Shown here: positions 45,537 through 53,419 of the stretch, in pieces | Layout of the letters: each line of letters opens with the position of its first letter | Position numbering within the stretch: position 1 is the stretch's first letter | From: Mycobacterium sp. URHB0044 | GTDB taxonomy: Bacteria; Actinomycetota; Actinomycetes; Mycobacteriales; Mycobacteriaceae | Assembly: GCF_000620625.1 (NCBI RefSeq) | Contig: NZ_JIAW01000003.1 | Span: forward strand, 434,001-498,000 | Direction of reading: 5' to 3' | DNA: 64,000 nucleotides | The notes under the pieces: model-generated | Seen by the model: only the letters and a program-made list of their open reading frames with translations | Databases searched by the model: none | What the model was told of the DNA's origin: nothing | Translations under genes and position numbers: made by a program

Positions 45537-47321
45537 CTACTCCACCGTCACAGACTTGGCGAGGTTGCGGGGTTTGTCGACATCCCATCCGAGGGTCAAC
45601 CCAAGTGTTCGGGCCAAGACCTGCATCGGGATCACGCTCCCGAGCGGGCCCCAAGGCGCGAAGGGATCACCCGGTGCTGGAATCGTGCTACCCGCGGGAC
45701 CGATGCTGATGGTTCGGCCACCCCGAGCCAGTACCTCCGAAACGTTGGCCGCCAGTTTGGGGTCGCCGTTGTCGACGATCACAACCGGAGTTCCGTTGCC
45801 GACAAGCGCAAGTGGCCCGTGTTTCAACTCTCCTGCGGGGTAGCTCTCGGCCCAGCGGTAGGTCAGTTCTTTGAGCTTGAGTGCACCTTCGGCCGCGTAT
45901 GGCAATCCGTTTCCCCTCGATATGAAGAGGAAGCCGCCTGCCTCGCTCAAGTCTTCCGCGATCGGGGGCACCAGGCACTTCGCCACCGTTGCGGCTTCGG
46001 CAAGTTGATCCGGGAGTCGATGCAGCTCATCGACCAGCAGCGCAGCATGTTCGGTCGGGAGTTTTCCCATATGGACGAGCGCTGAAATCATCAGTGCCGC
46101 ACCGGCAATGACCTGGCATACGAAGGTTTTGGTGGCTGCTACGCCGATCTCAGGGCCGGCAGAGCAGCAGAGGTACTCATCCGCGCCGCGCGCCAAGGTG
46201 GAGTGTGCACTGTTGGTGATGGCCAGAACGGGAGTGCCGCCATTGCGACCTGCGAGGGCGCGCAGTACGTCTGCGGTCTCCCCTGACTGGCTTATCGGTA
46301 GGCACAGGGTACGGGGTTCGGTGATTTCGTCGGCAGCTTCGCTTGCGACTGTGCAGTTGACCGGGATGGCGCCCAACCGGCGGGCCACATTGGCTATCAC
46401 CCGACCGGCGTTGAGTGAAGTGCCACAGCCGATCAACTCCAACCGATCGAATGAGTCCAGGCCGAAGTCGGCCCACAGCGCCCCGTCGGCAACTCCGCCA
46501 ATCAGTTCGTCGATCAATCGGCGCGCGGCGATCGGGGTCTCGTCGATCTCTTTGGCCATGTAGTCGGCGTATCCGCCCAGCTCGGAATCCTCGCCGTTCC
46601 AGACACTTCGGGCCATCAACGGCTTCCGTTCTTCGCTCCCCCCGTTTCGCCAGCAGTCAGCGTCTGTCAACTCCACGACGTCGCCGTCTTCGAGAACCCG
46701 AAACTCATCCGCCCAGTCGGCCACCGCTGCAATGTCGCTCGTCGCGAAATCCCCATGTCCAGTCCGTGCGATGAGAAGCGGAGAATGCTGCGAGGCGACC
46801 ACGATGCGGCCTGTCCGCTCCTCCAGCACCGCCAGTGCCCAAGAGCCCTCTACTGCAGTGAGCGCCGCCTGCACGGCGACCAGCAGATCGACGGAGCACT
46901 CCAGCTGGTCTTCGATGAGATGACACAGCACTTCACTGTCCACCGCTGAGGAGAAGTGATGTCCCGATGTCGCCAGCGTTTGACGGAGGACGTCGGCATT
47001 TTCAATTATCCCGTTGTGGACCAGGCTGATTCGGCCCTCGCAGTCGGAATGCGGATGGGCATTGTTTTCGGTCACCGTTCCGTGTGTCGCCCAACGAGTG
47101 TGGCCGATTCCCACGTGGGCGAATTCAGGTCCGGTCCAGCTCTCGACGGCGCGATCAAGCGCAGCGACTCGGCCCACGGTTCGCAATCGTGCGACGTCAC
47201 CGGCTGATGTCTGTACCGCAACCCCCGCCGAATCGTAACCGCGATACTCGAGCTTCCGAAGTGCGACCAGGAGATAGTCGATTGCAGGCGCGCTGGTGCG
47301 GCACGCGATGATGCCGCACAT
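45537..47321 (-). CDS. glmS: Glutamine-fructose-6-phosphate aminotransferase paralogue GlmS1
   Basis: A 594-residue isomerising GlmS. The start ATG at 47321 puts the nucleophile Cys directly after Met (MCGIIACRT). An N-terminal glutaminase domain (about 1-215, with RGYDSAGV, GHTRWATHG and NGIIEN) is followed by two SIS domains (SQSGETADVLRAL; AAEGALKLKELTY) and the C-terminal DKPRNLAKSVTVE signature. It makes glucosamine-6-P for UDP-GlcNAc, the entry to the amino-sugar branch. It is the first gene of the long polysaccharide operon. The N-terminus differs from the usual CGIVGYIG type, and it is a close paralogue of the gene at 50063. Confidence 0.9.
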   Translation of the reverse strand: MCGIIACRTSAPAIDYLLVALRKLEYRGYDSAGVAVQTSAGDVARLRTVGRVAALDRAVESWTGPEFAHVGIGHTRWATHGTVTENNAHPHSDCEGRISLVHNGIIENADVLRQTLATSGHHFSSAVDSEVLCHLIEDQLECSVDLLVAVQAALTAVEGSWALAVLEERTGRIVVASQHSPLLIARTGHGDFATSDIAAVADWADEFRVLEDGDVVELTDADCWRNGGSEERKPLMARSVWNGEDSELGGYADYMAKEIDETPIAARRLIDELIGGVADGALWADFGLDSFDRLELIGCGTSLNAGRVIANVARRLGAIPVNCTVASEAADEITEPRTLCLPISQSGETADVLRALAGRNGGTPVLAITNSAHSTLARGADEYLCCSAGPEIGVAATKTFVCQVIAGAALMISALVHMGKLPTEHAALLVDELHRLPDQLAEAATVAKCLVPPIAEDLSEAGGFLFISRGNGLPYAAEGALKLKELTYRWAESYPAGELKHGPLALVGNGTPVVIVDNGDPKLAANVSEVLARGGRTISIGPAGSTIPAPGDPFAPWGPLGSVIPMQVLARTLGLTLGWDVDKPRNLAKSVTVE

Positions 47322-47401
47322 CAGCCGACCCACAAATTGCGCATGCCGGCCGGGATGTCGATCTCACAGTCGTTCGCTAGGAAAGTCCCAATGGGGGCGA
47401 T

Positions 47402-47458
47402 AGCTAACTTTGCGAGCACCCAATAACTATCGGTCTCCGCAACCCGGGCGTACATGGG
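47402..47458 (-). promoter_or_regulatory. Array element copy a, upstream of glmS1
   Basis: Plus-strand reading: AGCTAAC (47402-47408), 17 bp, ACTAT (47426-47430), 18 bp, CGTACATGGG (47449-47458). The same three blocks at the same spacings occur at 51919-51977 and 53348-53406. It lies about 80 bp before the glmS1 start and directly after the luxR-A stop. On the minus strand the two blocks CATGTACG and ATAGT, 18 bp apart, could be promoter hexamers or regulator half-sites. Confidence 0.55.
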
Positions 47459-47489
47459 CAATCGGATCCAATTTTCGGTAGACCGCGAT

Positions 47490-48188
47490 CTAGTCCCCGC
47501 CCTGGTGCCTGTTCGTCCGAATACCCCGTGCCAGTTCCGCCGCCTCGGTGCGCGTGTGCACGCCGAGCTTGGTCAGAAGACTGTGGACATGGTTCTTGAC
47601 CGTGTAGAGGGCGATGCTGAGCTGCGATGCGATGTCGCGATTGGATTGGCCCAATTCCAGCAGTCGCAGGATCTGCGCCTCTCTGGCCGTCAGAGCTAGT
47701 TCCACCATTGCCGGCTGCGGATGGGCAGCCAGTGTCGATACCCTGCGGAGCAAAATCGCCGTAATCCTCGGAGGCCAGTCAGATTTCCCGGCAGCGACGT
47801 TGTCGATCAAGCCGAGCAAGTCCTCGAACGAGTCGCCTCTCATGTGATAGGCAGATACCCCGGCCTCGGCGCAGTCGACGATCTGAGACTCATCATCTTC
47901 CCTGGCGCCCAAAGCAACCGCCCGGATGTGCGGATGAATGTCTTTCATCGCGCGGAGCAGCAGGGAACTCCCCCGGGTAGCCAGGTTCAGCACCGCGACC
48001 ACCGGCTCGGAATCTTCGAGTGCCACCACCAACGAGGGCAGGTCCCAGGCAACGATCGGGTGGTATCTCCCGTTCAGCGCGACGAGGCCCGCCAGGCTCT
48101 CGCGGTACAACCGGTAGTCGTCGATGATCAGAATGCTTTCGCCGCACGACGCGGCGGGCCCGTCAGTCCGATCGGACGCCACCCTCAT
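47490..48188 (-). CDS. LuxR/NarL-type regulator A with pseudo-receiver domain
   Basis: A 232-residue protein from the ATG at 48188 (a TTG at 48215 would add nine residues). The N-terminal receiver-like domain keeps the acidic pair (ILIIDDYRLYRES), but the phospho-acceptor position is Asn (VVAVLNLATRG) and the conserved Lys is Arg (AYHMRGDSF). The C-terminal LuxR HTH is intact (LTAREAQILRLLELGQSNRDIA...TVKNHVHSLLTKLGV). It should bind DNA without classical phosphorylation. It lies 168 bp upstream of glmS1, so regulation of the polysaccharide operon is likely. Confidence 0.8.
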   Translation of the reverse strand: MRVASDRTDGPAASCGESILIIDDYRLYRESLAGLVALNGRYHPIVAWDLPSLVVALEDSEPVVAVLNLATRGSSLLLRAMKDIHPHIRAVALGAREDDESQIVDCAEAGVSAYHMRGDSFEDLLGLIDNVAAGKSDWPPRITAILLRRVSTLAAHPQPAMVELALTAREAQILRLLELGQSNRDIASQLSIALYTVKNHVHSLLTKLGVHTRTEAAELARGIRTNRHQGGD

Positions 48189-48540
48189 ATGGCGACCGAG
48201 AACGGGCGCGGGCAACGCGCCGCATGATCCTGCATGACCGTTGTCCCGCCCAGCGCCAGCACGGGTCGCCGGGGTGCACCGCCAGCAACGCTACTGACGG
48301 TCACAAAGAAATTAGCCAATGCACGATTCACGGAGCACCGACGATCACGGGTGTGCCCATGACGGCATCCCCCGGACCCGAAGGCTGATTCGATCTGACA
48401 GCAGACGGGGGTCCGGCGTCGGCTGCATAGGTCTGCCGGGAGTGTTCGGCGAAAAGCGCAGTCAGAATTCGAGATTCGCCGGTGCAGACCTCGCCACCGC
48501 CCGAAGTCTCGACCGGAGTAGACAAGCATCGCATTGATCC

Positions 48541-48574
48541 ACTATCAACTCGGTCGTGGCTGGTCGTATATGGG
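48541..48574 (-). promoter_or_regulatory. Array element copy b (partial), upstream of luxR-A
   Basis: ACTAT (48541-48545), 19 bp, CGTATATGGG (48565-48574). The AGCTAAC block is degenerate (AGTAGAC at the expected distance). It lies just after the luxR-B stop within a 400-bp gene-free spacer (48189-48588) that separates regulators A and B and has no other visible feature. Confidence 0.45.
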
Positions 48575-48588
48575 CTATTGGATTCACT

Positions 48589-49428
48589 TTATGCGGGCGT
48601 TGCGCCTAGATCCCCACCGATGCCGTCGTATCGAATCGAACGAGAATAAGCCGCCGCGGCGGTCCGTGTACTGACACCGAGCTTGGTCAACACGTTGTGC
48701 ACGTGGTTCTTGACCGTATGTACCGCGATGCAGAGCCCACCCGCGATGTCTCGATTGGACATGCCCATCTCCAGCATTCGCAGGACCTGGAGTTCGCGTG
48801 AGGTAAGGAGGACAAGCCCCCCTGGCTGAAGCTGCCGTCGCGCGGCAAGCGTCGACAGGCGTCTCAGCAGTATCGCAGAAACAACTGGCGGACAATGTGA
48901 TTCACCGGTGAGTACTCTGCCTATGATAACGAGTAATTCGCCAAGTGACTCGGTTCGCAGGTGATAGCCGGCGACACCTGCTTCAGCGCAACCGATGATT
49001 CCAGCGTCGTCATCGTCGGAGAGGCCGGTGACGATCACTTTCGTTTGGGGGTGAGTCTCCCGAACCAGGTGGATCAACGTATGACTGTCACGGGTGGCCA
49101 TGCTGAGCAGCACGATGTCCGGGGCGAATTCGTCGAGCGCCCTCCGCAGCGACAGCAGATCCCACGCCGCGTCAGCTACACAGCCCCCGCTGGCAAGGAT
49201 GACAGCGGCCAGCGTGTCGCGGTGAAGCATGCTGTCATCGACGATAAGTATCTCGGCCCTCGCAAACTCAAGCCGAGGTTCCGCCAGTCGCGGCGAGTGC
49301 CCATTGTGCGACGTCAACGCAGGCGAGGCGCCGATTCGTGTCATCGAGTCGTACTTGGGTCGCGGGCACACTGAATGGCCCTCGTGCGCAAGTCCATTCG
49401 CCGCCGGAGCTGGATAGGGCTGGCTCAT
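48589..49428 (-). CDS. LuxR/NarL-type regulator B with pseudo-receiver domain
   Basis: A 279-residue protein (ATG at 49428; an internal ATG at 49344 is possible). A variable N-terminal tail of about 55 residues precedes a receiver-like domain with ILIVDDSMLHRDT. The phospho-acceptor position is Ser (DIVLLSMATRDS), and Arg replaces the conserved Lys (GYHLRTESL). The LuxR HTH (LTSRELQVLRMLEMGMSNRDIA...TVKNHVHNVLTKLGV) is complete. It is clearly paralogous to A, C and D. It has its own copy of the array element about 200 bp upstream. Confidence 0.8.
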   Translation of the reverse strand: MSQPYPAPAANGLAHEGHSVCPRPKYDSMTRIGASPALTSHNGHSPRLAEPRLEFARAEILIVDDSMLHRDTLAAVILASGGCVADAAWDLLSLRRALDEFAPDIVLLSMATRDSHTLIHLVRETHPQTKVIVTGLSDDDDAGIIGCAEAGVAGYHLRTESLGELLVIIGRVLTGESHCPPVVSAILLRRLSTLAARRQLQPGGLVLLTSRELQVLRMLEMGMSNRDIAGGLCIAVHTVKNHVHNVLTKLGVSTRTAAAAYSRSIRYDGIGGDLGATPA

Positions 49429-49632
49429 CGGAGTCGGCTCAGTCGCACTGGCAGATTCCGGGCGTACCCGGCTAACGGACCGATGTCGTTGGCGCTCACG
49501 ATGGTTCGCCTCGGTTGGCGACCAGCGTCCCCGACTTTACCCTGAGTCCGGCGCGTCGCTTCCACGCGGAGATAGAGATTCACCCAAACTTCATCTTCTA
49601 GCAACACTTCGGCCTCCCCTCCGTATGTCTCA

Positions 49633-49667
49633 ACTATGGGACACGCTTGCCATCTCGTACATGGACC
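49633..49667 (-). promoter_or_regulatory. Array element copy c (partial), upstream of luxR-B
   Basis: ACTAT (49633-49637), 18 bp, CGTACATGGACC (49656-49667). No AGCTAAC block at the expected distance. It directly follows the stop of the broken luxR copy, as the other elements follow intact copies. Confidence 0.5.
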
Positions 49668-49697
49668 ATAGGAATCAAATTCAATCCAGACCACGAT

Positions 49698-50007
49698 CTA
49701 GTTCTCCGGTTCAGTCATAGGCAGATCGAGGGCCCGAACTCGGGCGGCAGCCTCCGCCCGAGTACTGACTCCAAGTTTGGTCAGCACGCTGTGGACAGCG
49801 TTCTTGACCGTGTGCAATGCAACCGAAAGGCGATCGGCGATGTCTCGATTCGACAGTCCCATTTCCAACATCTGCAGAATCTGGGTCTCACGCACGGTGA
49901 GAACTAGCTCCTTGGACGCCGGCCGGCGCCGGGCTCCAAATACCGAGGCGATCGAGCAGAATCGCCGAGATTCGAGGCGGGCAGACAGACTCCCCAGCAG
50001 CTACTTT
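49698..50007 (-). pseudogene. Truncated, frameshifted fifth luxR paralogue
   Basis: The intact part (65 codons, 49698-49895) is a LuxR HTH, RETQILQMLEMGLSNRDIA...TVKNAVHSVLTKLGVSTR. The same frame continues upstream without a start as VFGARRRPASKELVLTV. About 49940-49945 the homology switches frame to KVAAGESVCPPRISAILLDRL, matching the segment before the HTH in regulators C and D (GESVCSPKVSAILLRRL). Homology ends near 50007, about 55 bp before the glmS2 stop. The whole receiver-like domain is missing. It may still yield a bare HTH peptide, but decay is the simpler reading. Confidence 0.75.
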
Positions 50008-50062
50008 CCAATCTGCTCATTGCGCACCGCAACGAGCTGCGGTTATCTGTCGGTTCATCGAG

Positions 50063-51850
50063 TTACTCTGCCGTCACTGATTTGGAGAGGTTGCGGGGTT
50101 TGTCGACGTCTCGGCCCAAGGCCAGCGCCAGTGTCCGGGCCAGAATCTGCAGCGGGACAATCACTTCGAGGGGACCCCATGGCGCGGCCGGTGCGGACAC
50201 CACGGGTACGGTGCTGCCCTTCGAACCGATGCTGATGATGCGACCACCACGCGCCTGGACTTCGGCGATATTGCTGACAAGTTTGCGGTCGCCATTGTCG
50301 ACGACGACGACCGGTGTGCCGGAACCGATCAGCGCGAGGGGCCCGTGCTTGAGCTCACCCGCCGGATAGTGTTCAGCCCATCGGTAGCTGAGTTCCTTGA
50401 GTTTCAACGCGCCCTCGGCCGCATAGGGAAGCCCGGTTCCCCTGGCGATGAAGATGAAACCACTGGCGCCGGTGAACTCTTCGGCAATCGGGGGAACGTC
50501 ACACTTGGCCACGGTGCCAGCCGTCACCAGCTGTTCCGGCAGCCGTCGAAGGTCATCGAAAATCGTGCTGGCGGCGGCCGCGGAGAGCCGGTCGGTGGCT
50601 ACGAGCGCCGAAACCATCACCGCGACACCCGCAACGATCTGGCACACGAAGGTCTTGGTGGCCGCCACGCCGATTTCCGGGCCTGCCGAACACGTGATGA
50701 CTGCATCCGCACGGCGCGCAAGATTTGATAGCGGGTTGTTGGTGAGGGCCAACAAGTCTGACCGGACGATCGTCGGAAAGTCGAGGGCCTTCAACAGGTC
50801 GGCGGTCTCCCCGGACTGGCTGACGGCGAGGCGCAGCGTCCGTGGCTCCACGATCTCCTCGGCGGCTTCACTGGCGACCGTGAGCACCACTGGGATTCCG
50901 CCGAGGCGTTGCACGACGTTCCCAATCACGCGACCCGCATTCAGCGAAGTACCACAACCGATTATCTGTAGACGGTCGAACGGCTCCAATCCGAGATCGG
51001 CCCAGAGTGATCCGTTCGCGGCGCAGGAGCCGACCGCGTCGAGCACCCGTGCCACGGCTTCGGGTTGTTCGTCGATCTCCTTGGCCATGTAGTCGGCGTG
51101 ACCGTTCAACTCGGCGTCACTCTGATGCCAGATGTATCGCGCCATGACGGGCGCCGGGGTGCCAACTCCGTGCGCGTGCCAGCCGTTGTTCCCTGTCAAC
51201 TCGACTACGTCACCGTCGTTCAGGACACGGAATTCATCCACCCATTCAGCCACTGCGGTGATGTCACTCGCCGCGAAGTCGCCGTGGCTGGTATGCGCGA
51301 TGAGGAGTGGAGACTGGTTGGCGGCGACGACGATTCGACCGGTTCGTTCGTCCAGCACCGCGAGCGCCCACGATCCCTCGAGTGGAGTGAGCGCGGTCTC
51401 CACTGCGTCGAGGAGGTCGCCGGAGAGACGCAGCTGATCCTCAATCAGATGGCACACGACTTCAGTGTCGACGGATGTAGCGAAGTGATGGCCCGACGTC
51501 GTTAGCGCGCGCCGCAGCGTGTCCGCGTTCTCGATTATTCCGTTGTGGACGAGACTGATCCGGCCTGTGCAGTCGGTATGAGGGTGTGCGTTGCTCTCGG
51601 TCGCCGGCCCGTGCGTCGCCCATCTGGTGTGACCGATACCCGCGCCATCGAGCTCCGGTCCGGTCCAGTCGCGCACTGAACGACGAAGTGCGCTAATCCT
51701 TCCGACCGTCCGCAACCGCACGACATCGCCTCCGGTGGTTTGCACGGCAACCCCAACCGAGTCGTAGCCGCGGTACTCGAGTCGGCGAAGTGCGATCAGG
51801 AGGTAATCGATTGCCGGCGCATGCGTCCGGCACGCGATGATCCCGCACAT
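50063..51850 (-). CDS. glmS: Glutamine-fructose-6-phosphate aminotransferase paralogue GlmS2
   Basis: A 595-residue isomerising GlmS starting MCGIIACRTHAPAIDYLL, with Cys next to the initiator Met (ATG at 51850; a GTG at 51853 is one codon earlier). The glutaminase domain and two SIS domains are complete (SQSGETADLLKAL; AAEGALKLKELSYRWAE; DKPRNLSKSVTAE at the end). It is very similar to GlmS1 over its whole length, consistent with a local duplication. It is downstream of luxR-C by 157 bp, mirroring the luxR-A/glmS1 arrangement. It probably boosts glucosamine-6-P supply when the polymer is made. Confidence 0.9.
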   Translation of the reverse strand: MCGIIACRTHAPAIDYLLIALRRLEYRGYDSVGVAVQTTGGDVVRLRTVGRISALRRSVRDWTGPELDGAGIGHTRWATHGPATESNAHPHTDCTGRISLVHNGIIENADTLRRALTTSGHHFATSVDTEVVCHLIEDQLRLSGDLLDAVETALTPLEGSWALAVLDERTGRIVVAANQSPLLIAHTSHGDFAASDITAVAEWVDEFRVLNDGDVVELTGNNGWHAHGVGTPAPVMARYIWHQSDAELNGHADYMAKEIDEQPEAVARVLDAVGSCAANGSLWADLGLEPFDRLQIIGCGTSLNAGRVIGNVVQRLGGIPVVLTVASEAAEEIVEPRTLRLAVSQSGETADLLKALDFPTIVRSDLLALTNNPLSNLARRADAVITCSAGPEIGVAATKTFVCQIVAGVAVMVSALVATDRLSAAAASTIFDDLRRLPEQLVTAGTVAKCDVPPIAEEFTGASGFIFIARGTGLPYAAEGALKLKELSYRWAEHYPAGELKHGPLALIGSGTPVVVVDNGDRKLVSNIAEVQARGGRIISIGSKGSTVPVVSAPAAPWGPLEVIVPLQILARTLALALGRDVDKPRNLSKSVTAE

Positions 51851-51918
51851 CACGCGGCCGCCTGATCCGTTGTGGCCGGCCAGGATTCGTTGGCGAGCGA
51901 TCGCCTGTCACCGTCTAG

Positions 51919-51977
51919 AGCTAACCCGAAGAACACCACTTCACTATCGGGGTCCGCAATGCGCACGTACATGGACC
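51919..51977 (-). promoter_or_regulatory. Array element copy d, upstream of glmS2
   Basis: AGCTAAC (51919-51925), 17 bp, ACTAT (51943-51947), 18 bp, CGTACATGGACC (51966-51977). Spacings are identical to copies a and e. It lies about 70 bp before the glmS2 start and about 30 bp after the luxR-C stop. Confidence 0.6.
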
Positions 51978-52006
51978 ATGCGAGCTAACTTTTGCTGGAC
52001 CGAGGT

Positions 52007-52852
52007 CTAGTTCGTCCGGGTCACCCCTGGTGTAAACCGGATGGTGCGGGACAGTGCCGCCGCCTCCGCGCGCGTGCTGACACCCAGTTTGGTGAGCAGG
52101 CTGTGCACGTGGTTCTTGACCGTGTGTACGGCGATGGCGAGCTGATCCGCAATGTCCTGATTCGATCGGCCCAGTTCCAGCATCCTCAGGATCTGAGCCT
52201 CCCGGGTCGTGAGAGCTAGTTCCTTCATCGCAGGTTGCCGCTGCGAGGCCAGCATCGACAGTCGGCGGAGCAAAATCGCGGAGACGGCCGGGGAGCAGCC
52301 CGTATGCCCAGCAGCAACCTTGCGTATCAAAGCGATCAGGTCCTCGAGCGAATCGGCTCGCATGTGGTACCCGGCCACACCTGCCTCGGCGCACGCGATG
52401 ATCTCAGTTTCGTTGCCCTCCGACGCTCCCAGAACGATCACTCGCATGTGAGGGCTGATGTCCATCGCCGCCCGGAGCAACGATGCGCTGTCGCGGGTCG
52501 CCAGGTTCAGCAGGACCACGCTGGGCTCGGCCTCATCGAGCGCCCTGACCAAAGACGGCAAATCCCAGGCGACGCTCGGTGCGGCCATGTGGTTTTGAAC
52601 GAGGATGGCGGCCAAGTTATCGCGATCGAGCGTGCAGTCATCGATGATCAAGATGCGTTCGTCACGAAGTCCATCGTCGGAATCCGTTCTCTGCCAATCC
52701 ACTTGGAAAGCCACCTTTCCGTTTCGCCAGTATTGGCCGCCGTGTTGGCGGGGGACCCTTCGCTCGGATCCGGGATCATGCCCACCCTGCTGGCCGTCAC
52801 GCACCAGATGAAGGGTGTGCTCACCCGATCCTGTAGACATTCCCTTCTGCAC
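52007..52852 (-). CDS. LuxR/NarL-type regulator C with pseudo-receiver domain
   Basis: A 281-residue protein. GTG start at 52852 with AGGAG seven bases upstream. A variable N-terminal tail of about 65 residues is followed by a receiver-like domain with ILIIDDCTLDRDN. Asn stands at the phospho-acceptor position (SVVLLNLATRDS), and Arg is in GYHMRADSL instead of the usual Lys. The C-terminal LuxR HTH reads LTTREAQILRMLELGRSNQDIA...TVKNHVHSLLTKLGV. It is upstream of and co-directional with glmS2, so it may control it. Confidence 0.8.
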   Translation of the reverse strand: MQKGMSTGSGEHTLHLVRDGQQGGHDPGSERRVPRQHGGQYWRNGKVAFQVDWQRTDSDDGLRDERILIIDDCTLDRDNLAAILVQNHMAAPSVAWDLPSLVRALDEAEPSVVLLNLATRDSASLLRAAMDISPHMRVIVLGASEGNETEIIACAEAGVAGYHMRADSLEDLIALIRKVAAGHTGCSPAVSAILLRRLSMLASQRQPAMKELALTTREAQILRMLELGRSNQDIADQLAIAVHTVKNHVHSLLTKLGVSTRAEAAALSRTIRFTPGVTRTN

Positions 52853-53419
52853 TTGGCATCTCCTGGCTTCGATCTAGAAAGCGATGCGAGGACGGACTCT
52901 TGATCCGGGGTGAACATGTCAAACAGCTCTGGTCCATGCGGCAGTGGATACAGCGAGACGGTCAATGCCAATCCGATGGCGGCCAGCGCGGCACCAATGG
53001 CTCGACTGGCTGGTCGCTCGGACTCACTGCGATGCCGTCCGGTGTTGGGCGGCTGGGTCAGCGATTTCGACGAAGTCGTCTGGCCGGTCATGAATCCCAC
53101 CTAGCGGCCCGCGCTGCGAGCACCACACCGTCGATGCTGTGGTGTCGCCGCATCGGGCTACCGCCGCTCGACGCACCACGGCGGTGGAGACTCGGCAGAC
53201 CATGCGAATACACGCACGGAGACGCCATGTCCTGAGCAACCCGTCCCGCCCGTTTTTCCGTGTGCGTTCCAACCGAGCCGAACCAGTCGCCACGCACCAC
53301 GGGGACATCGGCAGAACTGCGTCAGTGTGTGCCGAACAAGGGGATTGAGCTAACTCACAGCGCACCGATCCACTATCAACCCCGCCTGCCGCGCCGTACA
53401 TGGACCGTTGGAGCCATTT
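52853..53419. other. 567-bp spacer between regulators C and D
   Basis: No convincing gene. A minus-strand frame (52648-53100) encodes one hydrophobic helix (AAIGLALTVSLYPL) but runs 200 bp into luxR-C, so it is doubtful. Element copy e lies at its right end. The length suggests a long leader for luxR-C or the remains of a deleted gene. Confidence 0.45.
53348..53406 (-). promoter_or_regulatory. Array element copy e, downstream of luxR-D
   Basis: AGCTAAC (53348-53354), 17 bp, ACTAT (53372-53376), 18 bp, CGTACATGGACC (53395-53406). It lies 14 bp after the luxR-D stop and about 500 bp before the luxR-C start. Confidence 0.6.

Noticed and set aside
52648..53100. 150-codon minus-strand frame with one hydrophobic helix
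   Set aside because: It overlaps luxR-C by about 200 bp, has no clear ribosome site and no similar frame in the other luxR spacers.
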